Below, in pieces: positions 30,486 through 40,137 of a stretch of DNA of 64,000 nt. The DNA is from Rosistilla ulvae (GTDB lineage: Bacteria > Planctomycetota > Planctomycetia > Pirellulales > Pirellulaceae). Under the pieces are notes generated by a model. That model saw nothing but the letters and a program-made list of their open reading frames with translations. It was not told the DNA's origin and made no database searches. Numbering within the stretch: position 1 is the stretch's first letter; every line of letters begins with the position of its first letter. The stretch is from NCBI RefSeq assembly GCF_007741475.1, contig NZ_CP036261.1:4031798-4095797 (forward strand), read 5' to 3'. Both the position numbers and the translations under genes were made by a program.

Positions 30486-33068
30486 ATGAATCAAATGGAT
30501 CCAACAATGAACTCGGTGGGCATGCACCATGAAATGCCGGCGTTTGATTACGTCGGGATGCTCTGGCGTCGCAAATGGTTGCTGATGTTCGGCGCGTTAT
30601 TGGGCGTGGGACTGGGATATTTGTACTACACCAAGCAACCGCCGGTCTATCAATCGTCGGCCGAGGTCCAGATCACCACCCCGAACGCGGCAAAAAACAT
30701 GCCGATCGAAGGGCTGGAGTATCAGGCCTCCTCCAACCCGCTGGCCGATGAGATCCGCGTGATCCGCAGCGAACTGGTCCTTCGCGACGCCGCGCAGATG
30801 GGCGATCTATCGAAGACCAAAACCTTCGCGGGGATGTCCAATGAACAGATCGCATCTGCGCTTTCGGGCAGCGGATCGCTGAAGCTGTCGCCAGTCAATG
30901 GGAACATGGGTGGTAACGTGATCACGGTTGCCTACTCTTGCAACGACCCCAACGAATCGCGGCGGATCGTCCAATCCGTTGTCGATGCCTACTCCAAGTA
31001 TCTACAGAGCCTGCATCGCAATGTCGGCGAAGAGACGCTGTCGTTTATCGATGAAGCGCGGGGCGACGTGTTGCAGAGATTGCAGGAACTGGAACGCGAG
31101 TACGACAAATTCAAACAAACCACGTTGCTAGTGAATCGGGGTGGCACCCGGACCAGCGTGCACCGTGAAAATGCCGATCAATTGCTTGCCGAAAAGCAAA
31201 AGCTGAGCATGGAACGGACCACGATGTTTGGTCAGCACCAAGCGATCAGCCAGGCGTTGGAAGCGAAACAGGACCCCGAGGCGATCCTGGCGATGTTAAA
31301 GCAAGCTCTCGGCGAATCGTTGCTTCCCAAGGATGAACTTTTGGCCGGCGACGAAGCGGGCATCGCCGATGGGGCGCCAACACGACTGACCGGCAAGCTG
31401 ACTCCGCGGGTGCAAAAGCGTTCCGAAGTGATGCGGCAGGATCAATTGTTCCCGCTGCGACTGAAAGAACAGGAGCTGTTGACCGCGTTTGCCCCCTCCC
31501 ATCCAGCGGTCGCATCGCTGCGGATCAAGATCGATGGCATCGAGCAATTGATTGCGGAAGTCGAAGCGAGCGAAGAGCGGCTCGAACGCGAGATGCAAAA
31601 AGAACTCGAAGCCTTGCAGGCTCAAGCCGACGAAGAAGCGAAATTGCGAGCCGCCGGAGAGACCGGCCCCGAAGATCCAATGCTGACCCTGCAGCGTCAG
31701 ATCAACATCCGCTTGGTCGCCTTGGATCAAGGTCTCAAATCGCTCGATCAACAACTTGCTGTGATCAGCGACGCCTATAACAACGAACGCGAACAAGCCC
31801 GGATCGAAGAAGGAGCGGAGGTTAAAGCCGCCGGATTCGAACGCGATATCGCACGTCAACGCGAACTGTACGAGCGGATCGTCGCCCGTTTCGACGAATT
31901 GAACATCGTCTCGGATATGGATGGTCGACGCGTCTCGGAACTGAACTCGCCCAAGCGAGGTTGGCAGATCGCACCTTCGATGTCCCGCAACCTTTCGATG
32001 GGCTGCTTCCTGGGATTGTTGGGGGCTGCCGGGATCGGGTATCTGCTGGAATGGTCCGACAAATCGTACCACAGCCCCGACGAGATCGCCGAACACCTGC
32101 GAATGCCGGTTATCGGACACATCCCCGCGGTCCGTCCCGACATGGAAAAGGTCAAGGAGATGAAATCTCAACTCGACCCATCCTTGTGTACCTATTTCCA
32201 GCCGCGAAGCACGTTCTGCGAAGCCTATCGGGCGATCCGCACAGCGCTCTACTTCAGCAACCAAAAACGCGATGGCGTGAACAAAGTCATCCAGGTCACC
32301 AGTGCGGTCCCATCGGACGGTAAGTCGACGATCACCGCGAACCTGGCCGTGACAACCGCTCAAGCGGGCAAGAACGTGTTGTTGATCGATTGCGATTTCC
32401 GTCGCCCACGCGTTCACCAACTGTTCAAGCTGGAATCGAAGCGTGGCGTCGCTTGGATGGTGCAAAACATGCCCGACGATCCGCGCCAATCGGGGGCGGA
32501 AATGATCGGCGAAGCGGTCCAGGAGACCGAAATCCCGAACCTTTGCGTGATGCCTTGCGGTGAACGGCCAGCGAATCCGGCGGAGCTGCTGTCGTCGCCG
32601 AAGTTCGACCAGATGTTAACCCTGTTGAAGGAAAAATTCGATCTGATCTTGATCGACACGCCGCCGTTGCTGGCAGTCACCGACCCCAGCAATATCGCCG
32701 GACGCGTCGATGGCGTGATCCTGGTGATTCGCATTCGCAAAGTGATCCGTCCGATGGCAGTTCGCGCTTCGCGGATGCTCGAAACCCTGGGTGCCAATGT
32801 GTTGGGCGTCGTGGTCAACGGTGTCGGCAGCCGGGAGGCTTACGGTTACGGTTCGAAGTACTACCGCTCGCGCTCGAACTACTATGGCGGCGATTATTAT
32901 CGCTCCGGCTATGGATATTCCTACGGCAACAGCTACGGTGTCGGCGACCAATACGAATACGGCAACTACTACGAAGCCCCCGAAGGCCCTGCGGAAGGAA
33001 CCCCTTCCCGCGGTGCGAAGGCCCAACCTGTCAACGGTCACGCCGCCACTGGCAGCAAATCGGTATAG
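30486..33068 (+). CDS. Wzc-like polysaccharide co-polymerase / bacterial tyrosine autokinase
   Basis: 860 aa from the ATG at 30486; the frame is open to 30369 but that extension is Arg/Pro-rich and unlike the family. Order: cytoplasmic N-terminus, TM1 (about 31-48), Wzz-type periplasmic domain with long coiled coil (about 55-500), TM2 (about 505-522), then a BY-kinase domain: Walker A in SAVPSDGKSTITANLA (606-621), Walker A' in VLLIDCDFRRPR, Walker B in DLILIDTPPLL (about 719-729). The C-terminus is a tyrosine cluster with 16 Tyr in about 49 residues (about 786-835), the autophosphorylation tail. It controls chain length and export of capsule/exopolysaccharide with a Wza channel; a Wza-like gene lies about 13.7 kb downstream. 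Confidence 0.94.
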   Translation: MNQMDPTMNSVGMHHEMPAFDYVGMLWRRKWLLMFGALLGVGLGYLYYTKQPPVYQSSAEVQITTPNAAKNMPIEGLEYQASSNPLADEIRVIRSELVLRDAAQMGDLSKTKTFAGMSNEQIASALSGSGSLKLSPVNGNMGGNVITVAYSCNDPNESRRIVQSVVDAYSKYLQSLHRNVGEETLSFIDEARGDVLQRLQELEREYDKFKQTTLLVNRGGTRTSVHRENADQLLAEKQKLSMERTTMFGQHQAISQALEAKQDPEAILAMLKQALGESLLPKDELLAGDEAGIADGAPTRLTGKLTPRVQKRSEVMRQDQLFPLRLKEQELLTAFAPSHPAVASLRIKIDGIEQLIAEVEASEERLEREMQKELEALQAQADEEAKLRAAGETGPEDPMLTLQRQINIRLVALDQGLKSLDQQLAVISDAYNNEREQARIEEGAEVKAAGFERDIARQRELYERIVARFDELNIVSDMDGRRVSELNSPKRGWQIAPSMSRNLSMGCFLGLLGAAGIGYLLEWSDKSYHSPDEIAEHLRMPVIGHIPAVRPDMEKVKEMKSQLDPSLCTYFQPRSTFCEAYRAIRTALYFSNQKRDGVNKVIQVTSAVPSDGKSTITANLAVTTAQAGKNVLLIDCDFRRPRVHQLFKLESKRGVAWMVQNMPDDPRQSGAEMIGEAVQETEIPNLCVMPCGERPANPAELLSSPKFDQMLTLLKEKFDLILIDTPPLLAVTDPSNIAGRVDGVILVIRIRKVIRPMAVRASRMLETLGANVLGVVVNGVGSREAYGYGSKYYRSRSNYYGGDYYRSGYGYSYGNSYGVGDQYEYGNYYEAPEGPAEGTPSRGAKAQPVNGHAATGSKSV

Positions 33069-33210
33069 AGCCGGACTCCGCGGGACGCACCAACGACCGA
33101 TTGCATCTTCGTCCCTCGGCAAATTGCGTTCTGCGCCGCAGATGGCGCAGAGTGGCAGGAGCGGAACAGGGTCGTGCTGAACGCACTGTCGCGGATATCG
33201 AACTCGATTG

Positions 33211-33240
33211 TTGTTTTCCCGTGACAGATAACCCTACAAT
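33211..33240 (+). promoter_or_regulatory. Candidate promoter of the PSCyt1/DUF1549/DUF1553 gene
   Basis: TTGTTT (33211-33216), an 18-nt spacer and TACAAT (33235-33240) lie 79 nt before the GTG start. The same CCTACAAT-G motif recurs upstream of other genes in the window. Confidence 0.4.
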
Positions 33241-33318
33241 GGTGCAGGTCTCTAACCTGCGCGTTGCCCGAGTTTGGAGCCCTCTCACCGTTTCCAACTC
33301 CTGCCCCACCGCGCTACC

Positions 33319-36300
33319 GTGAAGAATCCATTTCGCTCGACGCTATGCTCTCTTTCGGTTGCGATCGTATTGGTCTGTTTCCAATCCGATCCTTGTTGGG
33401 CGTCGGAGGCGGCAACGCCCGAGCAATTGGAGTTCTTTGAAAAACGGGTTCGCCCGATTCTTGTCGAACATTGTTACGCTTGCCACAGCGTCGATGCCGC
33501 CAAATTGCAAGCGGGACTGCGAGTCGACAGTCGCGCCGCGTTGATCGAAGGGGGCGATTCGGGAACCTCTCTCGAACCGGGCGACGCCGACGCGAGCCTG
33601 TTGGTCGAAGCGATCCGTTACGAATCGTACGAAATGCCCCCCAAGGGGAAGCTTCCCGACGGAGAGATCGCCGCGATTGAAGAATGGGTCGCGATGGGAG
33701 CTCCTTGGCCGGACGAACCACCGCCGCAATCGGATCGACAGCGCGATGCGTTCGACTTGCAACAACGAGCTGCCGAACATTGGGCATGGCAACCGCTGAC
33801 ATCCCCCACCCCGCCGCCAGTCTCCGATACCGCATGGCCCCGTTCGGATATCGATCGCTTTATTTTGCATCGGCTGGAACAGGCGGACCTGCGGCCTTCC
33901 CAAGACACCGACCGAAACTCCCTCGCGCGGCGTCTATACTTCGACCTGACAGGCCTGCCTCCGACCGCCGATCAACTGCAATCGTTTCTCGATGACACCC
34001 GCGAGGAAGCGACAGCGTATCTGGTGGACCAGCTGTTAGACTCGCCACGTTTTGGTGAACGATGGGGCCGCCACTGGTTGGATCTGGTGCGATATGCGGA
34101 ATCGCGCGGCCACGAATTCGATAACGATTCTAGAAACGCATATCAGTACCGCGACTACGTCATCCGCGGACTCAATGCCGACGTTCCCTACGACCAATGG
34201 ATCCGGGAACATATCGCCGGCGACCTGCTCCCCTCGCCTCGCCTTCACCCAGAATCGAAGTTCAACGAATCGGTTTTGGGTACCGGTTTCTGGTTCCTGG
34301 GGGAATGGGTCCATTCCCCTGTCGATATCCGCAAGGAGGAATCGGACCGGTTCGACAATATGATCGATGTCATGTCGAAGACATTTTTGGGAGTGACAGT
34401 CGCCTGTGCACGCTGCCACGATCACAAGTTCGACGCGATCTCGACAGCTGACTACTACGCGCTTTCAGGCTTTTTGCAAGGCAGCGATTATCGACAGGTC
34501 CGGTTCGAATCGCTGCAACACAATCAAGCTATCGCTGATCGGCTGTCCGAACTCGACGCGAAGTATCAAACCGAAATCGAGGCCGCACTGTCCAAACCAA
34601 GCTACCCACCGACACCGGTAGGAGCCCCGCTGCCCCCCGACGCCAGTTTGGTCGTCGACTACGCCACGATCGACGCAGCGGACTATATTCAGAACGGCTT
34701 CGTTTTTGGTGACCGACCTCGAAACGCAGGCGAACTGCAAATCACCTCTATCGACGGCCAACCAAAGTTGCACGTGGTCCGGCGAACTGCCGCGGCCAGC
34801 GATCGATTTTGGGATGGTCTTCGGTCGATCCACGAAAAAGGGATCCACCATCGGAACTCGTTACTCAAAATTCCACGTGCGGGCCGCACATTGCGGACTC
34901 CCACGTTCGAAGTCCAGCAGGGCAACATCGCCTGCCGCGTCCACGGCAGCGGGCACGTTGTCGCTTGCGTCGATTCGCATCGCTTGGTCGCCGGACCACT
35001 GCACGGCCAGACGATCAAAGAGTTTTCAGCGAAGCAGAACTGGGTCCATCTGAACCTGCAGCGCTACATTGGGCACCGCGTCCATTTGGAGTTTACGCCC
35101 GCCAAAGACGCGACGCTCGAAATTTCGATGGTCTTGAAAAACGCTTCCCCCGAGCAACTGAAAGCGGCAGAAGCGAACGAGGCATTGCAAGTCGCTTCGG
35201 CAACAGAACGCCAACAACATCTCGACGAGATCATGACCGGCGAATCGGACGTCGCCTCGACCGTCCGCGATTTGGTGCAGCGTTGGGCCGATGCTCGGGC
35301 GTCGCTGAAACAGCAAATCCAAATCGAATCTCACGCTGCCATGGCGATGCTCGACGGCACCGGAGAGGACGACCATGTGTTGATCCGGGGAAATTCCAGC
35401 AACCCTGGCAAGCTTGAACCTCGCCACTTTCTGACGGCGATCACCGGAGACCAACCGCTTCCGATAGCCCGCGGGAGTGGCCGACTTGAACTGGCTGAAC
35501 AGATCGTCGATCCCAACAATCCACTCACCTGGCGAGTCATCGTCAATCGCGTCTGGCATCATTTGATGGGGCGAGGAATCGTTCCCACGACCGACGACTT
35601 TGGCGTCTTGGGACAACGGCCCACACATCCCGATCTGTTGGATCATTTAGCCATACGATTCCAAGCCGACGGCCGCAGCATTAAACAACTGATCCGGTAT
35701 ATCGTTTTATCGAGAACGTATCAGATGTCCGCTCTCGCCGATCCCGCGGCGGTTGCCGCCGACCCGAAAAATTTGCTGTGGCACCATCGCTGGCCCAAAC
35801 GCTTGGAAGGGGAAGCGATCCGCGATTCCCTGCTTACCATTTCGGGAAGCTTGAACGATCAAATGTATGGTGAACCGATCCCGATTCACTTAACCGGATT
35901 CATGGACGGCCGTGGACGCCCCGGCGTCAACGGTCCGCTGGATGGTGCGGGGCGGCGATCGATCTACATTTCGGTCCGCAGAAACTTTCTGTCGCCGTTC
36001 ATGCTCACCTTCGATTCCCCCGTCCCGTTTAGCACGATGGGACGGCGCAACGTTTCCAACGTTCCCGCCCAAGCGTTGATCCTGATGAACGATCCGTTGG
36101 TCGTCGCCCAAGCCCAGCGATGGGCCGAGCGGACGATCGAACGCTTTCCAAGCTCCGCCGATCCGAGCGTCGCCGAACAACGGATCCGATGGATGTACCA
36201 AACGGCGATCGCACGCCAACCGACCGGACGGGAACTGCAATTAGCGCTGGAATTCCTCGGCTCGCCAACAACCGCCGAAACGCTCACCGACATTTCCCGC

Positions 36301-36357
36301 TGGGCCGATCTGGCGCACGCGATCATCAACACGAAGGAGTTTATTTTCCTACGATGA
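33319..36357 (+). CDS. PSCyt1-DUF1549-DUF1553 planctomycete cytochrome protein
   Basis: 1012 aa from the GTG at 33319, chosen because a Sec signal peptide (LCSLSVAIVLVCFQSDPCWA) follows at once. The N-terminus is a planctomycete-type cytochrome c domain: CYACH heme motif and EMPPKGKLPDGEI with the likely Met ligand. DUF1549 follows (SDIDRFILHRLEQADLRPS through RWGRHWLDLVRYAES, with a second CARCHDHKFD heme-like CxxCH motif), and DUF1553 forms the C-terminus (RVWHHLMGRGIV, DFGVLGQRPTHPDLLD, RRNVSNVPAQALILMNDP). A beta-rich insert (about 440-640) separates the two. The family is abundant in planctomycetes and of unknown function; periplasmic electron transfer is likely. It overlaps the DUF1501 gene by ATGA. 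Confidence 0.94.
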   Translation: MKNPFRSTLCSLSVAIVLVCFQSDPCWASEAATPEQLEFFEKRVRPILVEHCYACHSVDAAKLQAGLRVDSRAALIEGGDSGTSLEPGDADASLLVEAIRYESYEMPPKGKLPDGEIAAIEEWVAMGAPWPDEPPPQSDRQRDAFDLQQRAAEHWAWQPLTSPTPPPVSDTAWPRSDIDRFILHRLEQADLRPSQDTDRNSLARRLYFDLTGLPPTADQLQSFLDDTREEATAYLVDQLLDSPRFGERWGRHWLDLVRYAESRGHEFDNDSRNAYQYRDYVIRGLNADVPYDQWIREHIAGDLLPSPRLHPESKFNESVLGTGFWFLGEWVHSPVDIRKEESDRFDNMIDVMSKTFLGVTVACARCHDHKFDAISTADYYALSGFLQGSDYRQVRFESLQHNQAIADRLSELDAKYQTEIEAALSKPSYPPTPVGAPLPPDASLVVDYATIDAADYIQNGFVFGDRPRNAGELQITSIDGQPKLHVVRRTAAASDRFWDGLRSIHEKGIHHRNSLLKIPRAGRTLRTPTFEVQQGNIACRVHGSGHVVACVDSHRLVAGPLHGQTIKEFSAKQNWVHLNLQRYIGHRVHLEFTPAKDATLEISMVLKNASPEQLKAAEANEALQVASATERQQHLDEIMTGESDVASTVRDLVQRWADARASLKQQIQIESHAAMAMLDGTGEDDHVLIRGNSSNPGKLEPRHFLTAITGDQPLPIARGSGRLELAEQIVDPNNPLTWRVIVNRVWHHLMGRGIVPTTDDFGVLGQRPTHPDLLDHLAIRFQADGRSIKQLIRYIVLSRTYQMSALADPAAVAADPKNLLWHHRWPKRLEGEAIRDSLLTISGSLNDQMYGEPIPIHLTGFMDGRGRPGVNGPLDGAGRRSIYISVRRNFLSPFMLTFDSPVPFSTMGRRNVSNVPAQALILMNDPLVVAQAQRWAERTIERFPSSADPSVAEQRIRWMYQTAIARQPTGRELQLALEFLGSPTTAETLTDISRWADLAHAIINTKEFIFLR

Positions 36358-37826
36358 ACGCATCCTTTCGATTCCCATGCCAACGACATCAACCGCATCC
36401 AACATCGCGTCGCGAAATGCTGCGACGTACCGCCAGCGGTTTCGGCGCGGTCGCTCTGGCCGCACTGACGGCCGATCCCGCGTTTACCAGCGAAGCCGTC
36501 GACACCAACAGCCCAACGCTTTTGGGGAACGCGTTGCATGGACTGCACCATCCACCTCGCGCCAAGAACATTATCTTCTTATACATGGATGGTGGTCCAT
36601 CGCAGGTCGACACCTTCGACCCCAAACCGATGTTGACGAAGTTTAATGGCAGGGAGCCGAGCGAGTTCTTCGCAGTCGAACCGACCCAGTTCAACAACAC
36701 GGGGAAGGTCCTTGATAGTCCCTGGAAGTTTACGAACTACGGTGAATCGGGGCTTCCGGTAAGCGGACTGTTTCCGCACGTCGGTACCTGCGCCGATGAA
36801 CTCGCGGTGGTTCGGTCGATGGTCTCGGAGTTTCCCGAACACACCTTTGCAAACTACTTTTTGCATACGGGCAGTGGCTTGCAAGGGCGTCCCAGCATGG
36901 GGGCGTGGGTGAATTATGGTTTGGGCAGCGAATCCCAGAACCTGCCCGGTTTCATCGTGATCAACGGCGGATTGATTCCACCGGGAGGGCTCGATTGTTT
37001 TGGCAGCGGATTCCTGCCAGCCAGCTATCAAGGATCGGTCTTCAAACCGTCGGGCTCCGCGGTTGCCAATATCCAACGGACCGAGAAGTCAGCTGAAGCC
37101 CAACTCCGCAAGCTCGCCCTCGTCCGCGGCTTGGACGATATGTCTGTCGAACATTTTGGCAAACACGATAGTCTTGAGTCAGCGATCCAGAATTATGAAC
37201 TCGCCTATCAAATGCAGATGGCGGTTCCCGAATTGATGTCGCTTGCCGACGAACCCGCCTCCATCCAATCGATGTATGGCATCGATGCGAAGTACGGCCC
37301 GACGAAGATCTACGCCGCCCAGTGCTTGCTTGCCCGGCGGCTGGTCGAACGAGGCGTCCGCTTTATCGAACTGACCTGCCCGTCCGTTGGTGCCGACCGC
37401 TGGGATCAACACAGCAAATTAAAAGAGGGGCATGAAAACAACGCCCGCGCTGTCGATCAACCGATCGCTGCGCTGTTGAAGGATCTACGGCAGCGGGGCA
37501 TGTTGGATGAAACGCTGGTGGTCTGGGCGGGGGAATTTGGACGCACTCCGTTTGCCCAAGGGAGCAACGGGCGCGACCACAACCCGCAAGGCTTTACGAT
37601 CTGGATGGCTGGCGGCGGCGTGCGAGCCGGTACCGTCTACGGAGCCACCGACGAATTTGGATATAAAGCGATCGAAAACCGCATGGAGGTACATGACCTT
37701 CACGCCACGATGCTGCATCTATTAGGAGTCGACCACACGCGATCGACCTTCCGATTTGGTGGCCGCGACATGCGTTTGACCGATGTCAAAGGACACGTCG
37801 TCGAGGATCTAATCGCTTCGAGTTAA
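36354..37826 (+). CDS. DUF1501 protein, Tat-exported
   Basis: 490 aa from the ATG that overlaps the previous stop (ATGA), so the two are translationally coupled. The N-terminus carries a Tat signal (SRREMLRRTASGFGAVALAAL). The body is DUF1501, a sulfatase/alkaline-phosphatase-superfamily relative: NIIFLYMDGGPSQVDTFDPKP at the start, FPEHTFANYFLHTG, WDQHSKLKEGHENNARAVD, ETLVVWAGEFGRTPF, GRDHNPQGFTIWMAGGGVRAG and a final DLHATMLHLLG. Conserved Asp and His residues suggest metal-binding hydrolase chemistry, but no substrate is known. The PSCyt1/DUF1501 pair is a typical planctomycete unit. Confidence 0.95.
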   Translation: MNASFRFPCQRHQPHPTSRREMLRRTASGFGAVALAALTADPAFTSEAVDTNSPTLLGNALHGLHHPPRAKNIIFLYMDGGPSQVDTFDPKPMLTKFNGREPSEFFAVEPTQFNNTGKVLDSPWKFTNYGESGLPVSGLFPHVGTCADELAVVRSMVSEFPEHTFANYFLHTGSGLQGRPSMGAWVNYGLGSESQNLPGFIVINGGLIPPGGLDCFGSGFLPASYQGSVFKPSGSAVANIQRTEKSAEAQLRKLALVRGLDDMSVEHFGKHDSLESAIQNYELAYQMQMAVPELMSLADEPASIQSMYGIDAKYGPTKIYAAQCLLARRLVERGVRFIELTCPSVGADRWDQHSKLKEGHENNARAVDQPIAALLKDLRQRGMLDETLVVWAGEFGRTPFAQGSNGRDHNPQGFTIWMAGGGVRAGTVYGATDEFGYKAIENRMEVHDLHATMLHLLGVDHTRSTFRFGGRDMRLTDVKGHVVEDLIASS

Positions 37827-37985
37827 TGAGGCCGACGGCTCGCTTACGTCCCCCTCTTCCACCGTCTCCTCACCTCGTGTTGTCTTGCGGATGGGGCTCC
37901 GCCGGTGTTGCGTTCGAAGACCAAAGGTTAAACTGGTCGCGACGTTCCCTCGACACGTTCCTACCACAAGCCCCAATACCCAACG

Positions 37986-38327
37986 ATGAGCGATCTACCA
38001 AACTGTCCCCAGTGCGATTCCGAATACACCTATGAAGACGGCATTTTGCTGATCTGCCCATCGTGCGCCCACGAATGGACAGCCAACGCGGGAACGGACG
38101 ACGAGGCTCAGGAACCGGGAATTCGCGATGCCAACGGCAACCCGTTGCAATCGGGAGACACGGTGACCGTGATCAAAGATCTGAAAGTCAAAGGGACGTC
38201 GTTGGTCGTCAAGGTCGGCACGAAGGTCAAAAACATTCGCATCGTCGATGGCGATCACGACATCGATTGCAAAATCGACGGCGTCGGCGCGATGCAACTG
38301 AAGTCGGAATTCGTCAAAAAAGCCTAG
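37986..38327 (+). CDS. PhnA/YjdM-type zinc-ribbon protein
   Basis: 113 aa, the usual length. An N-terminal zinc ribbon has C7xxC10 and C24xxC27 ([21 protein letters not shown]). It is followed by the SH3-like C-terminal domain with [37 protein letters not shown] and the [23 protein letters not shown] end. Although named after a phosphonate operon of E. coli, no phosphonate genes are near and the function of this family is not settled. It is cytoplasmic and has its own upstream gap of 159 bp. Confidence 0.93.
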   Translation: MSDLPNCPQCDSEYTYEDGILLICPSCAHEWTANAGTDDEAQEPGIRDANGNPLQSGDTVTVIKDLKVKGTSLVVKVGTKVKNIRIVDGDHDIDCKIDGVGAMQLKSEFVKKA

Positions 38328-38422
38328 TCCCCCTCACGGTGACGCCCCGTCGATCGAGGGCGCAAATCCGATCGGCGGACGCATCGAGGCAGGAAACCCA
38401 AATAGAACAAAGCGGTAGTTTG

Positions 38423-39499
38423 ATGACGATACGCTCCGATACGATTGTTTCCCTGCGTCTGCTGTTTGCAGCGGCGCTGTTGTTTGTCGGATGTGAACGC
38501 CCCATCGCCCAAGAGCCATCGCAACCGGTCGCCGCCGAGATCTTGCAGGTTGCGGGCAAGACGATGGGGACTCAGTACGAGGTCAAAATCGCCGATCCTC
38601 CGGCCGATCTCGCCGCCGATTGGCAACTGTTGGTCGATCGCGAACTGCGCCGCGTCAACGATCAAATGTCGACCTACATCTCCACATCGGAGATCTCTCG
38701 GTTCAACGATTCGACCAGCCTCGAATGGTTCGACGTTTCGCCGGAGACCGCGTCGGTCGTCGCCGCCGCGCTGCAGATCTCTGAAAAATCGGGGGGCGCG
38801 TTGGATGTGACCGTCGGTCCGTTGGTGAACCTATGGAGCTTTGGCCCCCACGATCACAAACAGGAACTCCCGTCCCAGGAAGCGATCGACACCGCCGCCC
38901 AATCGACGGGCTACCAATCGCTGCACGTTCGCAGCGATCCCCCAGCGCTTCGCAAAGACAAACCGCTGCTGCGTGTCGATCTATCGGCGATCGCAAAAGG
39001 ACACGGCGTCGACCGCATCCTCGACCTGTTGGTTGGCCTGGGATGCAAAAACGTGTTCGTGAACATCGGGGGTGAGATCCGCGCTTGCGGCGACAAAGGT
39101 CCCGGCCGTCCTTGGCGTGCGGGAGTCGAACGCCCCGACGAACTGACGACCATATTATTGTTCCCGGTCGCTATCGAGAATGAAGCGATCGCCACCTCAG
39201 GCGACTACCGCAACTTCTTCGAAATCGACGGAAAACGCTACTCCCACACGATCGATCCTCGCAACGGCCGCCCGGTCACTCACAGCCTAGCGTCGGTCTC
39301 GGTCGTTGCATCCAGCTGCATGCTGGCCGATGGCTGGGCTACCGCGCTGAACGTGCTGGGCCCGGCCGAGGGACCGCAGGTTGCGGTCGACGCGGGACTG
39401 GATGCGTTCATGCTAGAGCGTGCCGATGGCAAGTATCTGCCCCATCCGGTCGGCCGTTTTGTCGACTGGAGCAAGCCGCCTGTGATCGAACAGGACTGA
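38423..39499 (+). CDS. apbE: FAD:protein FMN transferase (ApbE family), lipoprotein
   Basis: 358 aa from the ATG at 38423; the open frame reaches far upstream but overlaps the zinc-ribbon gene. A signal peptide with lipobox FVGC (Cys 24) makes it a lipoprotein. ApbE motifs are in order: GKTMGTQYEVKIAD, STYISTSEISRFN, GGALDVTVGPLVNLWSFGP, VDLSAIAKGHGVDRI, NIGGEIRACG, HTIDPRNGRPVTHSLASVSVVA and MLADGWATALNVLG. The enzyme attaches FMN from FAD to a Thr of secreted or membrane flavoproteins such as Nqr/Rnf subunits. An NqrF-like reductase is encoded at 59.5 kb, but not nearby. Confidence 0.95.
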   Translation: MTIRSDTIVSLRLLFAAALLFVGCERPIAQEPSQPVAAEILQVAGKTMGTQYEVKIADPPADLAADWQLLVDRELRRVNDQMSTYISTSEISRFNDSTSLEWFDVSPETASVVAAALQISEKSGGALDVTVGPLVNLWSFGPHDHKQELPSQEAIDTAAQSTGYQSLHVRSDPPALRKDKPLLRVDLSAIAKGHGVDRILDLLVGLGCKNVFVNIGGEIRACGDKGPGRPWRAGVERPDELTTILLFPVAIENEAIATSGDYRNFFEIDGKRYSHTIDPRNGRPVTHSLASVSVVASSCMLADGWATALNVLGPAEGPQVAVDAGLDAFMLERADGKYLPHPVGRFVDWSKPPVIEQD

Positions 39500-39502
39500 T
39501 CC

Positions 39503-39508
39503 TATAAT
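39503..39508 (+). promoter_or_regulatory. TATAAT -10 element upstream of def
   Basis: A perfect -10 hexamer sits 45 nt before the def ATG, in CCTATAATTGG. No good -35 is visible 16-18 nt upstream, so it is a partial promoter match. Confidence 0.3.
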
Positions 39509-39552
39509 TGGGGCTTACCGCCCGATCCGCCATTTTGCCCGCACCAGTTGCC

Positions 39553-40137
39553 ATGCCACTTGAAATTGTTCCCTATCCCCATCCGACGCTCCGTTACAAA
39601 AGCAAACCGATCCGCAAAGTGGACAAGGCGTTGCGGGCTGCGGTGGACGAAATGTTCGACCTGATGTACGCATCCCGAGGCGTTGGCTTGGCCGCCAACC
39701 AAGTCGACATCCCGTTGCGAATGTTTGTCGTCAATCCGAGTGGCGAAAAGGGGGATGGCGAAGAATTGGTTCTGATCAATCCGGTCATCCAACGTCCCAA
39801 AGGATCTTGGCAAGCCGAGGAAGGGTGCTTGAGTCTGCCAGGCGTCTTCGGAAATGTAACTCGCCCCAAAGAGATTCGGCTGAGCGCATTCGATCTCAAA
39901 GGCAATCCGATCGAACGGACCGTCGATGACTTCCTAGGTCGCGTCCTGCAGCACGAAAACGACCATCTCGATGGCGTGATGTTCATCGATCGGATGACCG
40001 ATGAATCGCGGCGAGATCTCGAAGGGGTATTGGCCGAATTCGAGATCGCTCGCGACAGCGGACGCCAGACGGGGTCGATCGAAACCGACGAAGCGATCAT
40101 CCAACGCCGCAACGAGTGGGAGCAGCGTTATGCCTGA
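39553..40137 (+). CDS. def: Peptide deformylase
   Basis: 194 aa from the ATG at 39553 (MPLEIVPYPHPTLRYKSKPI, a standard start). All three deformylase motifs are intact: GVGLAANQV, EEGCLSLPG with the metal-binding Cys, and QHENDHLDG with the HExxH metal site. It removes the formyl group from the initiator Met of nascent proteins at the ribosome exit. Its stop lies inside the next gene, fmt (8-nt overlap), which makes the formyl-Met-tRNA; def-fmt pairing is widespread in bacteria. Confidence 0.97.
   Translation: MPLEIVPYPHPTLRYKSKPIRKVDKALRAAVDEMFDLMYASRGVGLAANQVDIPLRMFVVNPSGEKGDGEELVLINPVIQRPKGSWQAEEGCLSLPGVFGNVTRPKEIRLSAFDLKGNPIERTVDDFLGRVLQHENDHLDGVMFIDRMTDESRRDLEGVLAEFEIARDSGRQTGSIETDEAIIQRRNEWEQRYA

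Noticed and set aside
31296-32489. 397-codon minus-strand frame inside the Wzc-like gene
   Set aside because: It overlaps the Walker A/B region of a clear BY-kinase; no motif of its own.
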